Both the position numbers and the translations under genes were made by a program. Shown here one piece after another: positions 50,233 through 59,128 of a stretch of 64,000 nucleotides of DNA. The stretch is from Pukyongia salina (GTDB taxonomy: Bacteria > Bacteroidota > Bacteroidia > Flavobacteriales > Flavobacteriaceae), in NCBI RefSeq assembly GCF_002966125.1, contig NZ_CP027062.1, positions 1,612,001 to 1,676,000 of the forward strand. The letters are read 5' to 3'. Under the pieces are notes generated by a model. It did not search any database. It was given only the letters and a program-made list of their open reading frames with translations, and had not been told where the DNA came from. Every line of letters starts with the position of its first letter. The stretch's first letter is position 1.

Positions 50233-51342
50233 TTAGTCCTGCCATTCGGCAATGAACAGATTGGTGTCACGGGTGCCTCCGTTATTTCGGTTGGAGGAAA
50301 AAGCCAGGTATCTCCCGTCATTAGAAAATACAGGAAAGGCGTCGAAGGTCTCGCCATGCGTTACCCGTTCCAGGTTTTTCCCATCCAAATCTATTAGGTA
50401 TAGGTTAAACGGAAATCCTTTTTCGGCCTCAAAATTGCTCGAGAACAAGATCTTTTCACCGCTGGGATGAAAGAACGGACTCCAGTTTGCGTTCCCCAGG
50501 TTTGTAAGTTGTCTCAGGTCGCTACCGTCTGCATTACAAATAAAGAGCTCCATTTCGGTGGGTTGTACCAGCCCCTGGGCAAGCAGATCTTTATATTCCT
50601 TGATCTCTTCTTTTGTTTTAGGTCTTGAAGCACGGAAGATCAATTTTTTTCCATCAGGAGAAAAGAATGCGCCACCATCGTATCCCAGTTCGTCTGTGAT
50701 TTGTTTCACATCGGTACCGTCTATATTCATAGTGTATAATTCCAGGTCGCCGGAACGAGTGGAGGTAAAAACGATCTTATCACCTTGAGGGGAAACAGTG
50801 GCTTCGGCGTCGTATCCAGGCTCGTTGGTAAGCTGTGCGGTAATATTACCTTCCAGGTCCGCAACAAAAATGTCGAACGAATCGTAAACGGGCCACACGT
50901 ATTTACCGTTCTTACGCAGTGGTACTTCCGGGCAATTCTCATCGGCCAGGTGAGTGGATGCATAGACAATATGTTTGTTATCAGGAAGGAAATACGCACA
51001 GGTGGTTCGTCCCATCCCCGTACTGATCATTGGTGGTTTTTGGTCCATGAAGGAATCGGTGATGTCCATGAGAAACATCTGGTCACATTCCAGGCCCCAG
51101 TCTGGATTATTGGACTGAAATACCATTTGCTTATCGTCGAAGCTCCAGTAAGCTTCAGCATTATCCCCGCCAAAGGTGATCTGGCGTATGGATTTGAAAT
51201 GAGTTTCTTCGGGATAAATGAGGCTATCACTTGCCGTAGTCTTTATTTCTTCTGAATTTATTTTATCTATAGATTCTTTTTCCGAACTGTTTTTACATGA
51301 AATAAGTGTAGAAAGTAACAAAAGTGGCAATAGGTATTTCAT
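50233..51342 (-). CDS. TolB-like beta-propeller lipoprotein
   Basis: 369 residues from ATG 51342 (MKYLLPLLLLSTLISCKNS; lipobox LISC). Six or seven WD40/PD40-type blades: IRQITFGGDNAEAYWSFDDKQMVFQSN, EATVSPQGDKIVFTSTRSGDLELYTMNIDGTDVKQIT, GAFFSPDGKKLIFRASRP, NWSPFFHPSGEKILFSSN, FDAFPVFSNDGRYLAFSSNRN. Exported; the role is unknown (relatives bind or process peptides or act as scaffolds). The divergent M28 peptidase shares a 31-base promoter region with it. Confidence 0.85.
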   Translation of the reverse strand: MKYLLPLLLLSTLISCKNSSEKESIDKINSEEIKTTASDSLIYPEETHFKSIRQITFGGDNAEAYWSFDDKQMVFQSNNPDWGLECDQMFLMDITDSFMDQKPPMISTGMGRTTCAYFLPDNKHIVYASTHLADENCPEVPLRKNGKYVWPVYDSFDIFVADLEGNITAQLTNEPGYDAEATVSPQGDKIVFTSTRSGDLELYTMNIDGTDVKQITDELGYDGGAFFSPDGKKLIFRASRPKTKEEIKEYKDLLAQGLVQPTEMELFICNADGSDLRQLTNLGNANWSPFFHPSGEKILFSSNFEAEKGFPFNLYLIDLDGKNLERVTHGETFDAFPVFSNDGRYLAFSSNRNNGGTRDTNLFIAEWQD

Positions 51343-51350
51343 ATTTAGAT

Positions 51351-51368
51351 TATTTTTGTGCAAAAATA
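51351..51368. promoter_or_regulatory. Palindromic back-to-back promoter pair
   Basis: TATTTTTGTGCAAAAATA has 8-bp perfect arms around TG. The left arm (51351-51358) is a TAnnTTTG box for the plus-strand M28 gene; the right arm, read on the minus strand, is a TAnnTTTG box for the beta-propeller gene. Each box covers the other's expected start point, so the two genes cannot be initiated at once. Confidence 0.65.
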
Positions 51369-51373
51369 ACGAT

Positions 51374-52600
51374 ATGCGCTCAATTCTCATTCTATTTCTT
51401 ATGCTTATTGCATTTTCCTGTAAGCAAGATGCCAAACAAATGGTTAGCATGCAGGAAGATGTGGCTTACCTGGCTGCTGATAGCTTGATGGGCAGGGAAA
51501 CAGGAACATCTTACGAAATGCTGGCTGCCTCATACCTGGCAGACCGTTTTAAGCACCTTGGCCTCGAAGCCAAAGGAACCGATGGGTATATTCAGGAGTT
51601 TACCTTTAAACCTACCCTAAATCCTCATGAACAAGCAGAAGTTGTTGAAGGCAGCGGTACCGGAACACTTACCGGCAGGAATGTAATTGGGTACATAGAT
51701 AACAATGCAGAAACTACTGTGGTCATTGGAGCTCACTACGACCATCTTGGGATGGGTGGCCAGGGATCCCTTCACCGTGGCGGAGATGCTATTCATAATG
51801 GAGCAGACGACAATGCGAGCGGGGTCGCAGTAATGTTAAAACTGGCCAGAGATCTCCGTGAGAAGAATACCAACAATAACTATCTCTTTATCGCATTCTC
51901 GGGCGAAGAAATGGGTTTACTGGGGTCTAATTATTTTGTGAAGAACCCTACTGTAGACCTGGCACAGGTAACGTATATGATCAATATGGATATGGTGGGT
52001 CGGCTTAATGAAGAAAACACACTTGCCGTACATGGTGTTGGAACTTCACCGGTATGGAAACAAACGCTTTTTGCCAATAATGACGCAGGACTTAATATCG
52101 CCGAACACGAGAGTGGTATTGGCCCTAGCGACCATACTTCCTTTTATATCATGGATATACCCGTATTACATTTCTTTACAGGGCAACATGGCGACTATCA
52201 CAAACCCACAGATGATGCCGATAAATTAAATTATACCGGGATGGAAACCATCGCTAATTATATACTCAATATCATTACAGATCTGGATGATAATGAAAAG
52301 CTGGCTTTCAGAAAGACAAAGAATGAAAGCGAAGATGTTCCCAGTTTTAAAGTTACCCTTGGTGTTGTTCCGGATTATCTCTATACCGGAGAAGGTATGC
52401 GGATCGATGGGGTGAGTGAGGATCGACCGGCTGTAAAGGCAGGACTTCAGAAGGGAGATATAGTAAAGAAAATGGGCGAACACGATGTTACCGACATGAT
52501 GAGCTATATGAAATCCCTTTCCAAATTCGAGCCTGGGCAGACTGCCGTAGTTACTGTAGAGCGCGACGGGAAGCTCATGGAAGTTAGCGTAACTTTCTAG
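51374..52600 (+). CDS. M28 aminopeptidase lipoprotein with PDZ domain
   Basis: 408 residues from ATG 51374 (MRSILILFLMLIAFSCKQD, lipobox AFSC). Zinc site: GAHYDHLGMGG, ADDNASGVAV, FSGEEMGLLGS (catalytic Glu), NMDMVGR and GPSDHTSFYIMDIPVLHFFTGQHGDYHKPTDDAD. C-terminal PDZ domain from about 315 (VVPDYLYTGEGMRIDGVSEDRPAVKAGLQKGDIVKKMG). A periplasm-facing exopeptidase anchored to a membrane. Ends with the CTAG overlap shared with the LpxR gene. Confidence 0.92.
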   Translation: MRSILILFLMLIAFSCKQDAKQMVSMQEDVAYLAADSLMGRETGTSYEMLAASYLADRFKHLGLEAKGTDGYIQEFTFKPTLNPHEQAEVVEGSGTGTLTGRNVIGYIDNNAETTVVIGAHYDHLGMGGQGSLHRGGDAIHNGADDNASGVAVMLKLARDLREKNTNNNYLFIAFSGEEMGLLGSNYFVKNPTVDLAQVTYMINMDMVGRLNEENTLAVHGVGTSPVWKQTLFANNDAGLNIAEHESGIGPSDHTSFYIMDIPVLHFFTGQHGDYHKPTDDADKLNYTGMETIANYILNIITDLDDNEKLAFRKTKNESEDVPSFKVTLGVVPDYLYTGEGMRIDGVSEDRPAVKAGLQKGDIVKKMGEHDVTDMMSYMKSLSKFEPGQTAVVTVERDGKLMEVSVTF

Positions 52601-53544
52601 AAGTTTCTGGCAATAGATAATGTTATCCAGGTATGCAACAATGTAGTTCCTACCCTGGGTGAGGCATAGTTGTAGCCTGCTTTGTATTCCATTCTTTTTT
52701 TTCGATAATACCCTTCGAAACCGTAGGTAAAGAAATGATCCACCGGATCTACGGTAAAAATGGAGCTATCTCCTGTGATAAAACCCTCGAGTAAGGCATC
52801 ATAGATCACGTATCGGTAGGCAAACTTCAGAGAAAAGAAAAATTCGGGTTGAATGTTGCCTATCTGGTGATAGGCCATGGTACGGTGTATATCGGCACGT
52901 CTTCCAAAAAAGAACGCAGCCTGGTTCTCTATAAACATGTCTCTGGTGCCGAGAGCAACTGTTGGTGTCCAGGCCATGTGTACGCCAAACTTGTCGTCTA
53001 ATAATTTCCAGTCCCTTATATAACGGGCGTAAAGATTGATATGTATCGCGTCTTCTATTTGTCCTATCCAGCTAGCCTCGGCAGATTCGTTACTTGAGTG
53101 AAACCAACTCTGAAACCCTTCGGCCCCCGAAATGGAACCAGAAGCGCCCATTTGTAGTGTAAAATCCAGTAATCGCCTCTCGTTGGTAAGAGCCAGGGAA
53201 GTTGTAATAGCACTAAATCCGGCATAAGGCCTGTCGAATAATCTTACGTTTGTTTCGGTAATATTTGAAGGCGTATAAAAAATTTGTAAGACCCCTATCG
53301 TTAGCTGCCTTCGGTCGCGATTCTCTTCCTGTTCGTTCAAGAGAGTGCGATAGTTAATAAATGATCCGGTGGTATAGAACCAATCTGTAAAGAGTAAAAA
53401 GTCGTTATCGTGATGTAGCTCGATCTGCCGTTTGTAGAAAGTATTTTCAACTTTTGTTTCTGAATTGTCCTGAGCCGGAAGTTCAGAAAAGAAAAAAAAG
53501 AATAAAAGCAATAAAAATAAAGGTCCCTTTGGTTGGCGGATCAT
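52597..53544 (-). CDS. LpxR-like outer-membrane lipid A deacylase (DUF2219)
   Basis: 315 residues. Signal peptide (LFLLLLFFFFFSELPAQ), then an outer-membrane beta-barrel of the LpxR family: IELHHDNDFLLFTDWFYTTGSFINY (catalytic Asn/Asp motif), LFDRPYAGFSAI (signature), RRLLDFTLQMGASGSISGAEGFQSWFH, and the final strand aromatic (HTWITLSIARNF). It removes an acyloxyacyl group from lipid A. A second copy (53591-54562) lies just upstream in the same orientation. Confidence 0.88.
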   Translation of the reverse strand: MIRQPKGPLFLLLLFFFFFSELPAQDNSETKVENTFYKRQIELHHDNDFLLFTDWFYTTGSFINYRTLLNEQEENRDRRQLTIGVLQIFYTPSNITETNVRLFDRPYAGFSAITTSLALTNERRLLDFTLQMGASGSISGAEGFQSWFHSSNESAEASWIGQIEDAIHINLYARYIRDWKLLDDKFGVHMAWTPTVALGTRDMFIENQAAFFFGRRADIHRTMAYHQIGNIQPEFFFSLKFAYRYVIYDALLEGFITGDSSIFTVDPVDHFFTYGFEGYYRKKRMEYKAGYNYASPRVGTTLLHTWITLSIARNF

Positions 53545-53590
53545 ACATCAAAAATAGGAAAAGAAATTAATTGTACTTCATAGTTATTTT

Positions 53591-54562
53591 TTAAAAACTG
53601 CGAGCGTAGGAAAGAATAATGTATTGGTGGGTTTGGGTAGCTTCAGTTTCATCCGAATTAAAGCGATAACCTACCGTGTAATCGTTCTTTTTATAACGGT
53701 GTTTAAAATCGAAGCCCAGGTGTAAAACCACTGCATTTGGTTCGACCAAATACACCGAATCATCTCCCCATTTGTTACCTTCCAGAAGTCCGTTATAACC
53801 CACGAATCGATATCCAAATCGCAACGCAAAAAAGATCTCCCTTTCGGTACTGCCTAGTTGATCGTATGCAATGCTGGAGTTGATTGTGTTTCTTCGTCCG
53901 AAATAAGCTGCTACCTCGGGTTGAAAGAATTGATCTTTGCTGCCATAGGCTGCCCAGGGCTGCAGCGCGATATGCACGCTGAAGGGATTGGGAGCTAATT
54001 GCCATTCTCGCGCATAGCGTGCATAGAGATTTAGGTGAAACGAATTGGACAGTTCTCCAACCCAACTTTGGGGGTCCGAAATCACGACTGCATTGTGGTA
54101 CCAACGTTGAAGTGCTCCAGCTCCCGACGATTTTCCTGTGATCCCCAGTTCTAGCTGCAAATTGTAAAAACTATGATTGGTGGCGGCAGACCATCCGTTG
54201 TTGAGGCCAAGATATCCTGCGTAGGGCCGATCCATCTGGTTAATTTCCTCTGTTGCGGTATCGTCGGGTGTAAATGCCTGGATTCCCAGGCTAAATTGTA
54301 AATGTTCGGAGGTATTTGGTAAGATGCCTTCGGTTAGCTTGTGGATGTAATTTATATATAGGCCAAAGGAATAATACCTATCAGTTAAAACGATGAAATC
54401 ATTGTCGTGCCTGATCCCTATCTGATCGCTGGTCGATACCGATTCTGAATCCTGTGCATTTACGTCCTCGATGGGGTTCAGTAGAAAAACAAATAAAAAA
54501 AACCAGCTTAGGACTCGAGCCTTGCAATAGTTATTTTTCCAATGGTAAAACGGATGGTTGAT
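53591..54562 (-). CDS. Second LpxR-like gene without a recognisable start codon
   Basis: The barrel part (MDRPYAGYLGLNNGWSAATN, LELGITGKSSGAGALQRWYHNAV, IILSYARSF) matches the LpxR neighbour. The first in-frame ATG (54235) is inside the signature motif DRPYAG, so the real N-terminus must lie upstream; the frame is open and translates to VLSWFFLFVFLLNPIEDVNA (a signal peptide) and GIRHDNDFIVLTDRYYSFGLYINY, equivalent to the paralog. But no ATG, GTG or TTG is in frame there. An ATC at 54562 (3 bases after the GT2 stop) would suit; alternatively removal of one T from the 8-T run at 54495-54502 would join a TTG at 54527 to this frame. So: non-canonical start, frameshift mutant, or sequencing error. 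Confidence 0.7.
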   Translation of the reverse strand: MNHPFYHWKNNYCKARVLSWFFLFVFLLNPIEDVNAQDSESVSTSDQIGIRHDNDFIVLTDRYYSFGLYINYIHKLTEGILPNTSEHLQFSLGIQAFTPDDTATEEINQMDRPYAGYLGLNNGWSAATNHSFYNLQLELGITGKSSGAGALQRWYHNAVVISDPQSWVGELSNSFHLNLYARYAREWQLAPNPFSVHIALQPWAAYGSKDQFFQPEVAAYFGRRNTINSSIAYDQLGSTEREIFFALRFGYRFVGYNGLLEGNKWGDDSVYLVEPNAVVLHLGFDFKHRYKKNDYTVGYRFNSDETEATQTHQYIILSYARSF

Positions 54563-54564
54563 CT

Positions 54565-56058
54565 CTACACTTTGCTGGTTATACTCTTGAAAAATACAAA
54601 ACCAAAACCAACAAAAAGCATTAAATGAAAAGGAAATAGCCCGAAATCGCCCCCTTGATCCCCTACAACGAAAGCACTGTACATTCCGAAGGCAAAATAT
54701 AGCATAAGCAAACCTTCTATGATCACGTTCGGACTAAGTTTGCTTTTTAGGTATTTATTACCCCTCCAGCTGTCCTTTAGAGAGTTTATATTGAATTTGG
54801 GCGTACGGATAAATTCACTTTTCTTACCAAGATGGCCTTCAAGAACCGCGATACTGTTGTGCAGTGAAAAGCCCATAGCGATAGAGAAAAAAGTGAAGAA
54901 CATCCCTGTGTATTTTAGAAACTGTTTAATGCCACCTCCGTAGATGATCTTATAAGTGAACCAGTAACAAAAGAAAAAGATAAGCGTACTTATCACAAAA
55001 AAGCTCATGATAAAGAAGTATACCTTCAAATGCTCATATTCATTTTTTATATACAGCATTGGTATACTTAACACAGCCACTATAAGGATATTGAGGAACA
55101 TAGTGCTGTTAAGTAAATGCAGGATACTGTGTACTTTAGTTTTAAATGGAATATTGTCCTTCTTTAACACACGAAGCGCCATTTTCTGAAAATTCTCGGC
55201 TCCACCTTTGTTCCACCTGAATTGTTGAGATCTTGCGGCACTAATTACTACGGGTAATTCGGCCGGTGTTTCTACTTCTTCGAGGTATTTAAATTTCCAG
55301 TCTTTTAGTTGTGCACGGTAACTAAGATCAAGATCTTCGGTTAAGGTGTCACCTTCCCAGTTACCGGCGTCTAGAATACATTCCTTTCGCCATACACCAG
55401 CAGTTCCGTTAAAATTGATGAAATGCCCTTTACTATTGCGTCCCACTTGCTCCAGGGTAAAGTGAGCATCCAGGGCAAATGCCTGAACTCTTGTAAGCAG
55501 CGAATAATCGCGGTTTATATGGCCCCAACGGGTTTGAACTACCCCTATCTCTTTATCCTTAAAGTAGGGGATTGTGTTGAGTAACCAGTTTTTCTTCGGA
55601 AGAAAATCTGCATCAAAGATCGCGATATATTCCCCTTTGGCAGTTTTTAGCCCTTCCTTTAGTGCTCCCGCCTTATAGCCCTTCCTATCGTCTCGTGTTA
55701 CATGTTTTATATCGAGACCTGTTTGTTGAAGTTTTTTTATGTGTTGGGCGGTTCTTTCGAAGGATTCGTCTGTAGAATCGTCCAATACTTGTATCTCCAG
55801 TTTATCTTTGGGATAAACGATCTCACCCATATTATTTAATAGGCGTTCCATCACATAGAACTCATTATATACAGGTAGTTGGATCGTAACGTAGGGAACT
55901 TCCTCCGGGTTATTCAGGTCGAATTTTTCACACACCGCCTTTTTTCTGCGTCTGGAACGTAAATAATTGAACAGCAGATTGAGCTGCGCCAACGCATACA
56001 GGAAAATAAGTATGAGGGCGACAGAATAGATAACCATTACTACTGTTTCCAGTATCAT
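54565..56058 (-). CDS. Membrane GT2 (cellulose-synthase-like) glycosyltransferase
   Basis: 497 residues: one N-terminal helix, a GT-A catalytic domain (about 50-285) with QLPVYNEFYVMERLLNN, VLDDSTDES, IAIFDADFLPKKNW, LTEDLDLSYRAQ and the processive QQFRWNKGGAENF (Q-x-x-R-W) motif, then four C-terminal helices. This predicts a processive beta-glycan synthase of the inner membrane. Its ATG overlaps the stop of the next GT2 gene by 4 bases, and the LpxR-like frame follows almost at once. Confidence 0.92.
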   Translation of the reverse strand: MILETVVMVIYSVALILIFLYALAQLNLLFNYLRSRRRKKAVCEKFDLNNPEEVPYVTIQLPVYNEFYVMERLLNNMGEIVYPKDKLEIQVLDDSTDESFERTAQHIKKLQQTGLDIKHVTRDDRKGYKAGALKEGLKTAKGEYIAIFDADFLPKKNWLLNTIPYFKDKEIGVVQTRWGHINRDYSLLTRVQAFALDAHFTLEQVGRNSKGHFINFNGTAGVWRKECILDAGNWEGDTLTEDLDLSYRAQLKDWKFKYLEEVETPAELPVVISAARSQQFRWNKGGAENFQKMALRVLKKDNIPFKTKVHSILHLLNSTMFLNILIVAVLSIPMLYIKNEYEHLKVYFFIMSFFVISTLIFFFCYWFTYKIIYGGGIKQFLKYTGMFFTFFSIAMGFSLHNSIAVLEGHLGKKSEFIRTPKFNINSLKDSWRGNKYLKSKLSPNVIIEGLLMLYFAFGMYSAFVVGDQGGDFGLFPFHLMLFVGFGFVFFKSITSKV

Positions 56059-56747
56059 TTTTTAATGCTGTATTTAAAGATCCAACTTAAGATTTTAACG
56101 CCTGCAAAGATAGCACCTTTTACGGTTCCCGAAACTTTAGAGACACCTATTCGGTTTCTATATTTCACCGCAACCTCTTTATAAGTGTATTTTCGTTTAA
56201 GTGCCTTTAACTGCATTTCAACGGTCCATCCATAGGTTTTATCTTCCATGGAAAGCGCTATCAATTTCTGGTATTTTATTGCGCGAAATGGGCCAAGGTC
56301 TGTAAACCTGGAACCAAAGAACAATCGCATCAATCGAGTGGCGAGCCAGTTACCAAAGATCTGCGGCCCCGTCATAGAGCCATCTTCCCTTAGTTCCTTT
56401 ACACGCGCACCTATCACCAGGTCGATATCCTCTTCAATGATGGGAGCAACTATGACATTTAGTTGTTCCGGATAGTCACTGTAATCACCATCCAGAAAGA
56501 CCACGATATCCGGTGGTTGCTGGTTCTTAGATAGATATTCGATACCTTTAAGACAGGCATAACCGTATCCACGGCGTTCTTCAGAAAGCACAGTAACCCC
56601 GGCTTTGGTGGCAACTTCTACTGTAGCATCTGTGGAACCATTGTTAACCACAATAATTTCAGATACCGTATTGGGGATATCCTGTATAACTTTTCCAATA
56701 GAATCTGCCTCATTGAATACAGGAATAATTACTTTTATTAAGGTCAT
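56055..56747 (-). CDS. GT2 glycosyltransferase (dolichol-phosphate-mannose-synthase-like)
   Basis: 230 residues: LIKVIIPVFNEADSIGKVIQDIP, VVNNGSTDATVEVATKAG, PPDIVVFLDGDYSDYPEQLNVIV (DxD) and LVIGARVKELREDGSMTGPQIFGNWLATRLMRLFFG. Cytosolic, no C-terminal membrane segments other than an amphipathic end. It makes a polyprenyl-phosphate sugar or transfers a sugar for the envelope. First gene of the operon with the processive GT2. Confidence 0.9.
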   Translation of the reverse strand: MTLIKVIIPVFNEADSIGKVIQDIPNTVSEIIVVNNGSTDATVEVATKAGVTVLSEERRGYGYACLKGIEYLSKNQQPPDIVVFLDGDYSDYPEQLNVIVAPIIEEDIDLVIGARVKELREDGSMTGPQIFGNWLATRLMRLFFGSRFTDLGPFRAIKYQKLIALSMEDKTYGWTVEMQLKALKRKYTYKEVAVKYRNRIGVSKVSGTVKGAIFAGVKILSWIFKYSIKK

Positions 56748-56855
56748 AAGCTCCGGCTAACCCAGCAAAAATATGATTAAATTTACTGATAGGGTAGACG
56801 TTTTAAATTAACAATCCTAACGTTTGTCTATTACAAGTGCTCTCTAATTACACAT

Positions 56856-57674
56856 ATGGATTTTATAAACAAGATTCCCGAAAAACCTTTAGACACTTAT
56901 ATACAGGGTATAGTGTACTACAAAGGTTATAAACCGGAGCATGACAAGGATCGCTTCCTGCCTGATTGTACTACAAATCTTATAATCGATTTCGGAGATG
57001 AACCTAAGTTTATTTACGATAATGTTACCCTAAAGGAAAAGCAGCAATGTGAGATCGCCTGGTTTTCGGGTATGCATAGCCGCTATCTCACAATAAGCAG
57101 TGGATTCGATTCTGAAATGATGGTGATCACCTTTAAACCGGGCTTCAGCTATCCATTTATCAACCAATCTCTGCATCAGCTAAATAATAAGGTTCTGCCG
57201 GCCACCGAAATTTTTGGTGCCAGTGTTTTACAGCTTCGAAAGGAGTTAATGAACATAAACCCGGGCGATTCAAAGATCCGTTATGCGTCTTCCTGGCTAA
57301 TGTCTATCCTTACAGATGTTTCCTTTTCAGAAGAGATCATTAGACACTTTGTAAGTGAAATTCAGGCAGCCCCCGATTTGGTTAACCTTAACAATATTGC
57401 CAAACGATCTGGTTATTCTCAAAAGCAATTCATACACTTATTTAAAAAATATGTAGGATTAACTCCAAAGCAATTCCATAAAATTGTTCGTTTCAACGAG
57501 ATCTTACTTGCAATTCACAGTAAAGAGGAGATCGACTGGATCAAGATCGCAGTGGGCTGTGGCTACTACGATCAGGCTCATTTCATAAAGGACTTTCAGG
57601 AGTTTTCAGGATTAAATCCTGAAAAATACATGGTAGATCAAGGTGAGTGGGCCCATTATATCCCGATAAGGTAA
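56856..57674 (+). CDS. AraC-family regulator
   Basis: 272 residues: N-terminal sensor (DTYIQGIVYYKGYKPEHDKDRFLPDCTTNLIIDFGDEP) of the kind used by lone Bacteroidota AraC proteins, then two HTH motifs at the C-terminus (VNLNNIAKRSGYSQKQFIHLFKKYVGLTPKQFHKIVRFNEIL; WIKIAVGCGYYDQAHFIKDFQEFSGLNPEKYM). The effector is unknown. The next gene, DUF1761, follows after 54 bases. Confidence 0.92.
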   Translation: MDFINKIPEKPLDTYIQGIVYYKGYKPEHDKDRFLPDCTTNLIIDFGDEPKFIYDNVTLKEKQQCEIAWFSGMHSRYLTISSGFDSEMMVITFKPGFSYPFINQSLHQLNNKVLPATEIFGASVLQLRKELMNINPGDSKIRYASSWLMSILTDVSFSEEIIRHFVSEIQAAPDLVNLNNIAKRSGYSQKQFIHLFKKYVGLTPKQFHKIVRFNEILLAIHSKEEIDWIKIAVGCGYYDQAHFIKDFQEFSGLNPEKYMVDQGEWAHYIPIR

Positions 57675-57706
57675 ATTTTTTACAATCCGTTTGCAATCTA
57701 AGCCAA

Positions 57707-57714
57707 TACATTTG
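57707..57714 (+). promoter_or_regulatory. Predicted -7 box of the DUF1761 gene
   Basis: TACATTTG (TAnnTTTG), 14 bases upstream of the ATG at 57729. Confidence 0.55.
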
Positions 57715-57728
57715 TTTGTATAAAACAG

Positions 57729-58142
57729 ATGATAATGGAAAATCTTGTAATTAATCATTGGGCAGTCCTCTGCTCGGCTTCTTTAAATCTCGTCTTAGGT
57801 GCAGTGTGGTATTCACCGGTATTATTTTATAAAACATGGAAAACGGAAAATGGTCTTACAGACGAAAAATTTAAAAATGTGAACATGGGTAAAATGTACG
57901 CTATCAGCTTTATTCTTGCCCTGGTTATGAGCTACAACATGGCCTTTTTCCTCGGTGATACGCAAACCAACTGGATTTGGGGCCTTACTGCCGGATTTTT
58001 AACCGGTTTCGGTTTTTCGGCCATGATCTTCACGGCTATAGCGCTGTTTGAACTTAAATCTCTTAAATATATTTTGATCAACGGTGGCTATATTATTGTA
58101 TATTTTAGCTTAATAGGCTTTATCATTGGAATCTGGAGATAA
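57729..58142 (+). CDS. DUF1761 membrane protein
   Basis: 137 residues with four transmembrane helices (about 8-28, 54-74, 82-104 and 112-134), with the DUF1761 opening NHWAVLCSASLNLVLGAVWYSPVLFYKTWKTENGL and TGFGFSAMIFTAIALFELKS. Function unknown; small integral proteins of this family often follow AraC-type regulators. A second ATG two codons on (57735) may be the real start. Confidence 0.82.
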   Translation: MIMENLVINHWAVLCSASLNLVLGAVWYSPVLFYKTWKTENGLTDEKFKNVNMGKMYAISFILALVMSYNMAFFLGDTQTNWIWGLTAGFLTGFGFSAMIFTAIALFELKSLKYILINGGYIIVYFSLIGFIIGIWR

Positions 58143-58162
58143 TTGAATCTAAAAATAAAATT

Positions 58163-59128
58163 ATGAAATACGTTATTACCTCGATTATTGGGCTGTTATT
58201 TATTAATTGTGCCGATAAGAAAAATGACCAGAACACTATTCCTGAGAAAAAGGATGTCTATAAGATCGCTTATAACGTACTATCGGATACAGCTATAGAT
58301 AATTATGATGTGTTTGTTATGGATATGGATGGTGGGAACAGTAAGAATATCACCAAATTCGACGGCGTGGAGTGGACGTATAATGCTGCCGGATCTGATC
58401 TGTATGTTATATCCGACAAGGATACCATTCATAGGATTTACTTTTTATATCGCACAGATTCGGAAGGGTCTGAATACGAAAAAGTCTCCAACTTTCGACT
58501 AGCCGATAGCTGGATCGGTTCCAGGTATGATGGGAATGAGCTAATCGTTCGGCCTCACAGAACGGTGGATACCGCTTTTTATATTATCGATCGGAAAGGA
58601 AAAATACTAAAGAAGCTCAAACCAGCTTTAGCATATCTCAATGATCCGCATTTCTCTCCTGATGGATCTCAAATTGTTTTCAGGGGTGCTGATAAACCGT
58701 TTAAGAAAGATGTTGGCTATGTGGACGAATTATACCTTATGAATGCAGATGGAAGTGAGTTAAAGCAACTCACGCATTATCCAGTCACAGATACGACTGC
58801 CAAGTGGTATAATTATCATGCGGGACCGCCCAGATGGCATCCAACCGAAAACTTTATATCCTATAATTCAAAGCAAGGTGGAAAATCTTCCTTGTTCGCC
58901 ATAGCACCGGATGGAAGTGGAAAACGGGAATTATTTCCTCAGGATAGTTTACATCAGGGCTGGCACGAATGGAGTCCGGATGGGAAATGGCTAGCTATCG
59001 AGGTGTTCGACTCCAATGGCAAGCAATATCACCTGCAGTTGGTAAATTGGGAAACCAAGGAAGCCAAGATAATCACCGGCACCGATTATAGATTTCAGCA
59101 GGCTCCTGTATTTGTTAAAGTGGATTAG
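58163..59128 (+). CDS. Beta-propeller (TolB/PD40) lipoprotein
   Basis: 321 residues: MKYVITSIIGLLFINCADKK is a lipoprotein signal (FINC). Blades: YNVLSDTAIDNYDVFVMDMDGGNSKNITKF, YLNDPHFSPDGSQIVFRGADKP, GPPRWHPTENFISYNSKQGG, WHEWSPDGKWLAIEVFDSNG. Paralogous in style to the gene at 50233-51342, but no close match. Role unknown. Ends in a 4-base convergent overlap (TTAG) with the iron-sulfur membrane protein. Confidence 0.82.
   Translation: MKYVITSIIGLLFINCADKKNDQNTIPEKKDVYKIAYNVLSDTAIDNYDVFVMDMDGGNSKNITKFDGVEWTYNAAGSDLYVISDKDTIHRIYFLYRTDSEGSEYEKVSNFRLADSWIGSRYDGNELIVRPHRTVDTAFYIIDRKGKILKKLKPALAYLNDPHFSPDGSQIVFRGADKPFKKDVGYVDELYLMNADGSELKQLTHYPVTDTTAKWYNYHAGPPRWHPTENFISYNSKQGGKSSLFAIAPDGSGKRELFPQDSLHQGWHEWSPDGKWLAIEVFDSNGKQYHLQLVNWETKEAKIITGTDYRFQQAPVFVKVD

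Noticed and set aside
53793-54104. Alternative frame in the second LpxR gene
   Set aside because: Cysteine- and arginine-rich shadow of the barrel coding sequence, with no signal or motif.
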